23,222 bases of DNA from a virus, in IMG/VR virus record IMGVR_UViG_3300025736_000211, positions 1 through 23,222 of that record; one strand, written 5' to 3'. The notes below the pieces were generated by a model that saw only the letters and a program-made list of their open reading frames with translations, did no database searches and had not been told where the DNA came from. Every line of letters starts with the position of its first letter. Within the stretch, counting starts at the first letter, position 1. A program made the position numbers and the translations under genes. Positions 20,891-23,222 of this stretch are shown one piece after another.

Positions 20891-20920
20891 AATTTTCTCC
20901 TTTTAGTTAGTTTGTGAGTT

Positions 20921-21187
20921 TCACACCTTTTTTACTTCTATTTTTGTTATTAACGCGGACGGGATAAGCGCACAATCAAACTCAACCGCGTCTGTGTTGT
21001 CCGGGTTGAAACTCATCTGAAGCACAACATAAGGAACGGGATCGCGCTGTCTATGTATTTCATATACCCACCCCCAGTTAATAACTTTAATCGGCTTTAT
21101 TATTGTTATTTGTGCGTTTGCTCCACCACTTGCATCATACCAAGTGACGGCACAAAATTTGTGCAAAATTTTGTTATCGATTTTCAT
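20921..21187 (-). CDS. Hypothetical beta-rich protein
   Basis: 88 aa from MKIDNKILHKFCAVTWYD. The start at 21187 has AAGGAAAACA; the longer frame to 21217 overlaps the previous gene. Strands: AQITIIKPIKVINWGW, PYVVLQMSFN and ALITKIEVKKV. Not recognised. Confidence 0.65.
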   Translation of the reverse strand: MKIDNKILHKFCAVTWYDASGGANAQITIIKPIKVINWGWVYEIHRQRDPVPYVVLQMSFNPDNTDAVEFDCALIPSALITKIEVKKV

Positions 21188-21207
21188 TGTTTTCCTTTTT
21201 GTTTTCT

Positions 21208-21707
21208 TTAACACCATATCCGATGGATTTCATGTATCTCCTCAACCCCATCAGGGGCATAAATTTCCCATTTAACCCCATCAGGTATTTCAACAACTTT
21301 TAAGCCCGCTTTGTCACTGCACGCGGCATCTCCCAGTTCTTCCACTACCTTGATCAGCTTACGATCAGTTCTTATACGCCGTAGATCATTACCTTCTGGA
21401 TTCGTAAAAAGGTGCTCAATGCTTATTTCTTTGTGCTGCCTCCTAAGCACATCTTTTTCTTGGGCACTTAACTTTGACCAATGCTGCGGAGTATACAATT
21501 TGTTTATTTTTTCTATATCATCTGTAGAAAATGCCGACCACCAATTCCGATAAGACGTGCTACACTCTTCTAGTGATATTCTTTTATATCCATCTTCACA
21601 TCGGTGTAAAAGTAACAGTTTTTACCGCTTAATTCAGTCCATAGTTTTACTGCCAATGGTGATAACTCAAATGCGCCAGAAAAACATTTGTTTAGTATTA
21701 TCTTCAT
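21208..21707 (-). pseudogene. Conserved phage gene split by a frameshift
   Basis: The start at 21707 (site GGGGAT) gives MKIILNKCFSGAFELSPLAV and ...GKNCYFYTD, then frame 0 stops at TAG (21572-21570). The -1 frame continues as CEDGYKRISLEECSTSY to the conserved ending LIKVVEELGDAACSDKAGLK, VVEIPDGVKWEIYAPDGVEE and HRIWC (TGA at 21210-21208). Both halves belong to one phage family that I remember ('MKIvlNkCfGGFsLS...dr.LikVVEeLG..A.g..a.LKvVEIPDgveyeI...dG.E.ihE.HR.W'). One missing base around 21590-21625 explains it. A TTG inside the second frame (21498) is not a credible start. Confidence 0.75.
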
Positions 21708-21733
21708 ATTATTATCCCCTATTAATGCAAGGA

Positions 21734-21910
21734 CTATGCGTCCTTTAACATTGTTTTTATAATACGCGCTAGAGCAGCTATAGCCGCGCCTTGATTTCCA
21801 ATATATTCACCGGCGGTTTTTCCGGTAAAGGGGCGACCATCAGCTTGTTTTGCATCATTTGCCATGTCCTCTTCTATCATTTCCAGCGTTTTTATCCTCT
21901 TATCTGTCAT
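21734..21910 (-). CDS. Conserved small phage protein
   Basis: 58 aa. MTDKRIKTLEMIEEDMANDA, then DGRPFTGKTAGEYIGNQGAA and a helix LARIIKTMLKDA. The block 'dGrpFtGktvaeyfGnqgAaIaaLA.iik' is one I recall from many phage genomes without known function. AAGGAAAA precedes the ATG. Confidence 0.75.
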   Translation of the reverse strand: MTDKRIKTLEMIEEDMANDAKQADGRPFTGKTAGEYIGNQGAAIAALARIIKTMLKDA

Positions 21911-21924
21911 TTTATTTTCCTTGT

Positions 21925-22098
21925 TTATGTTGCCTTTCTATGCTTCTTATATTCAGCTAGCGCCCGCGAAAATGTACTTGGATCACACCCGATCACTTCT
22001 TTTGCCCACTTTCTTTGTGAAACAAATCCAGATTTATGGGCTACTAAAAAGTGCCTTATAGAATCTAGGCTCACTTTTTTATAGTGATGGATTTTCAT
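21925..22098 (-). CDS. Small helix-turn-helix-like protein
   Basis: 57 aa. LVAHKSGFVSQRKWAKEVIG then DPSTFSRALAEYKKHRK resembles a small helix-turn-helix: a turn, then 'StfSRaLaeYk' as recognition helix, with basic ends. It could be a DNA-binding regulator. GGAGT precedes the ATG by 4 bases. Confidence 0.6.
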   Translation of the reverse strand: MKIHHYKKVSLDSIRHFLVAHKSGFVSQRKWAKEVIGCDPSTFSRALAEYKKHRKAT

Positions 22099-22099
22099 T

Positions 22100-22384
22100 T
22101 TACTCCTTTAACTTGCTTTCTGCTCTTTTTAGAACAATCATCACGCGCACCGCTTTTGGCAAGCGCCATCCAAACGGTTCATCGCGTAAATCACGGCGCG
22201 TCTTGATAAAGCCGTACTCTTTCATAATATAGTCTCTTGTCTCTTGCCGCGTCTTAAAAAGCACAGGTAAACAGTCAGCATGCAATATGTATTCTGTCAG
22301 TCCGTCCAAACTGTTTTTAGAGTGCCATAGCGCGCCCCACGCCGAACAAGCACGTGATGATGGTATATATGATTTTGTTTTCAT
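22100..22384 (-). CDS. Conserved small phage protein
   Basis: 94 aa. SAWGALWHSKNSLDGLTEYI, CLPVLFKTRQETRDYIMKEY, GFIKTRRDLRDEPFGWRLPK and AVRVMIVLKR are conserved blocks that I recall from numerous phage proteins of unknown function. Basic alpha/beta protein. AAAGGCG precedes the ATG. The frame is intact, unlike several of its neighbours. Confidence 0.75.
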   Translation of the reverse strand: MKTKSYIPSSRACSAWGALWHSKNSLDGLTEYILHADCLPVLFKTRQETRDYIMKEYGFIKTRRDLRDEPFGWRLPKAVRVMIVLKRAESKLKE

Positions 22385-22385
22385 T

Positions 22386-22586
22386 TTATTCGCCTTTAAT
22401 TATAGTATAAAATGGAGGGGGCAGGGTTTTGTATCCCGATGTCTCGGGGTAATTCCACCTGCCACCGGATTCTACCAATGTAATAATGCAAATCATCATT
22501 GGCACCCGGATGTCACCACCACAAGCAGCTTACTTGCGATATTCGCTGTCTTGCACAACAGCCCCTCCATTTCATAGATTCTAATC
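22386..22586. other. GC-richer segment with nested short ORFs, no confident gene
   Basis: On the minus strand a 24-codon ORF (22570-22496, MEGLLCKTANIASKLLVVVT...) overlaps by ATGA a 37-codon ORF (22499-22386) that ends two bases before the next start. In a second frame a 59-codon reading (22575-22396) is broken by one TGA (22515-22513). None has a ribosome site. CCCGA-TGTC-TCGGG (22426-22439) is a 5-bp hairpin. Confidence 0.4.
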
Positions 22587-22734
22587 TTATCTTTTCCAGG
22601 TAGCTACAAGCTTAAAATGACTTAACATTATCAACATTGCTACCCACCACGAAACACATCCTGTTACACATAACGCAACTGCAATACCTATCCAAACAGG
22701 CAACCATATATTTATCTTTATATTTTTTTTTCAT
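22587..22734 (-). pseudogene. Small membrane-protein gene out of frame behind an A9 run
   Basis: The ATG at 22734 (site AAAGGAAA) is followed by nine A. As written the frame gives a 40-aa Cys-rich peptide ending at 22612. With one A fewer it gives MKKNIKINIWLPVWIG, then IAVALCVTGCVSWWVAMLIM and HFKLVATWKR, a 48-aa protein with two likely membrane helices ending at 22587. The second reading looks like the true protein. Poly-A tracts of this length can be decoded by RNA polymerase slippage, can vary in length, or can be misread by sequencing. Confidence 0.6.
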
Positions 22735-22758
22735 TTTATTTCCTTTGCATGAACTTGC

Positions 22759-22976
22759 TTACATGCCTTGTACCCAGCAAGTACCCCGCAAGTACCCCGC
22801 AAGAGTATGCATATGCCTGGCGTGATTAGTCAACGCCATTCGGCACGCTAGACAAACCACAATACCTTCCGACCCAGAAACATATAATGACAAATATGTT
22901 GCATCTTCCTTAGGACTATCGAGCCCACAAATGGAACAACAGCTGGACTTTCTTCTATCTTTGATAATTGTGTCAC
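22759..22976 (-). pseudogene. Frameshifted small zinc-finger gene
   Basis: GTG at 22976 overlaps the previous stop (GTGA) and has AAGGAGG at good spacing. It opens MTQLSKIEES. The -1 frame, with no start codon of its own, reads DRRKSSCCSICGLDSPKEDA, then YLSLYVSGSEGIVVCLACRM and ALTNHARHM, a CxxC...CxxC phage protein pattern ('CsiCG....msLyv.GSEGi.vCl.CrM.L'). One missing base near 22945-22965 would restore one ~71-aa protein. An 11-bp tandem repeat near the 3' end may have changed the C-terminus. Confidence 0.7.
22779..22803. repeat. 11-bp tandem repeat
   Basis: Two copies of AAGTACCCCGC followed by a partial AAG. The unit is not a multiple of three, so gain or loss of a copy alters the end of the zinc-finger reading frame. 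Confidence 0.8.
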
Positions 22977-23221
22977 AATGCTCCTCCTTTTGAGATGTAT
23001 GCTTTTCCGTACCCTGTTAATTCTTCTACTTTCTTCTTGTCCATAAGCAACCAAGTGTGCTTGCGTGAATCAGAAACCAAAGAAAACTCTTCCATTTCAT
23101 TTTCACTGAAACAATATGCCGCTGCATCAAAGAATTCATTTTCTACTACACAAATTAATGCTTTGTCTTCATCTATTTCATCGAAAGTAGGATAATCAAT
23201 TATTTTAGCATTATACTTAGT
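22973..23221 (-). CDS. Hypothetical protein, partial at right edge
   Basis: The last 82 codons of a gene that enters from the right edge. The frame reads TKYNAKIIDYPTFDEIDEDK, then CVVENEFFDAAAYCFSENEM and a C-terminus KKVEELTGYGKAYISKGGAL. It is acidic and alpha/beta in character. Its end holds the ribosome site (AAGGAGG) of the next gene and overlaps it by GTGA. Its N-terminus and family are unknown. Confidence 0.65.
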   Translation of the reverse strand, partial: TKYNAKIIDYPTFDEIDEDKALICVVENEFFDAAAYCFSENEMEEFSLVSDSRKHTWLLMDKKKVEELTGYGKAYISKGGAL

Positions 23222-23222
23222 G

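Noticed and set aside
22848-23054. 68-codon minus-strand ORF as an independent gene
   Set aside because: Its first part overlaps the gene at the right edge in another frame and its second part is the wrong frame of the zinc-finger gene.
1-23222. tRNA genes
   Set aside because: No cloverleaf with a GTTCRA-type T-arm and matching acceptor stem was noticed on reading either strand; a dedicated scan was not possible.

Overview
This window looks like part of the genome of a large, AT-rich tailed phage (Caudoviricetes), or a closely related prophage, probably from an environmental source. Every convincing gene lies on the minus strand, so the window is read from right to left. Genes are small and tightly packed, and most have a clear AAGGAG-type ribosome site. 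Many neighbours overlap by ATGA (for example at 1099-1102, 4763-4766, 8280-8283, 8958-8961, 14446-14449, 15090-15093, 15431-15434, 18016-18019). These overlaps use TGA as a stop, so the standard code applies. I could not determine the host.

Region 1 (1 to about 6.76 kb) is a structural block. It holds a 654-aa portal-like protein with a zinc-ribbon insert, five small genes upstream of it, and four genes downstream. Three of the downstream products carry glycine-zipper membrane segments and are candidates for internal virion or DNA-ejection proteins. A hairpin terminator (6798-6830) followed by a TTGACA promoter (6733-6761) marks the upstream border of this block. A second TTGACA promoter precedes the DUF3008-like gene at the left edge.

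Region 2 (about 6.8-12.2 kb) is an accessory block of small Cys-rich proteins and repeat proteins. It includes an alanine-rich Imm-5-like protein flanked by a 38-bp direct repeat, the decayed tail of a second copy of that gene, and a protein with 42-bp (14-residue) WASV repeats. It also has a truncated pentapeptide-type protein, a long AT-looped inverted repeat, and a gene carrying GC-rich repeats. Another hairpin terminator sits at 10603-10636.

Region 3 (12.2-16.3 kb) holds the genes with clear enzymology: an RNA ligase whose nucleotidyl-lysine motif is split by a LAGLIDADG intein, a DHH-family phosphoesterase, and a free-standing GIY-YIG nuclease. Small membrane and unknown proteins lie between them.

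Region 4 (16.3 kb to the end) is a train of small conserved phage genes of unknown function. At least four of them are broken: frameshifts at 16496-16686, 21208-21707 and 22759-22976, and an in-frame TGA at 17008-17199. A fifth has its membrane-protein frame one base out of register behind an A9 run (22587-22734). Either this arm is decaying or carries recoded genes, or the assembly has indel errors there. No tRNA, rRNA, CRISPR array, or integrase was seen. No plus-strand gene is supported.
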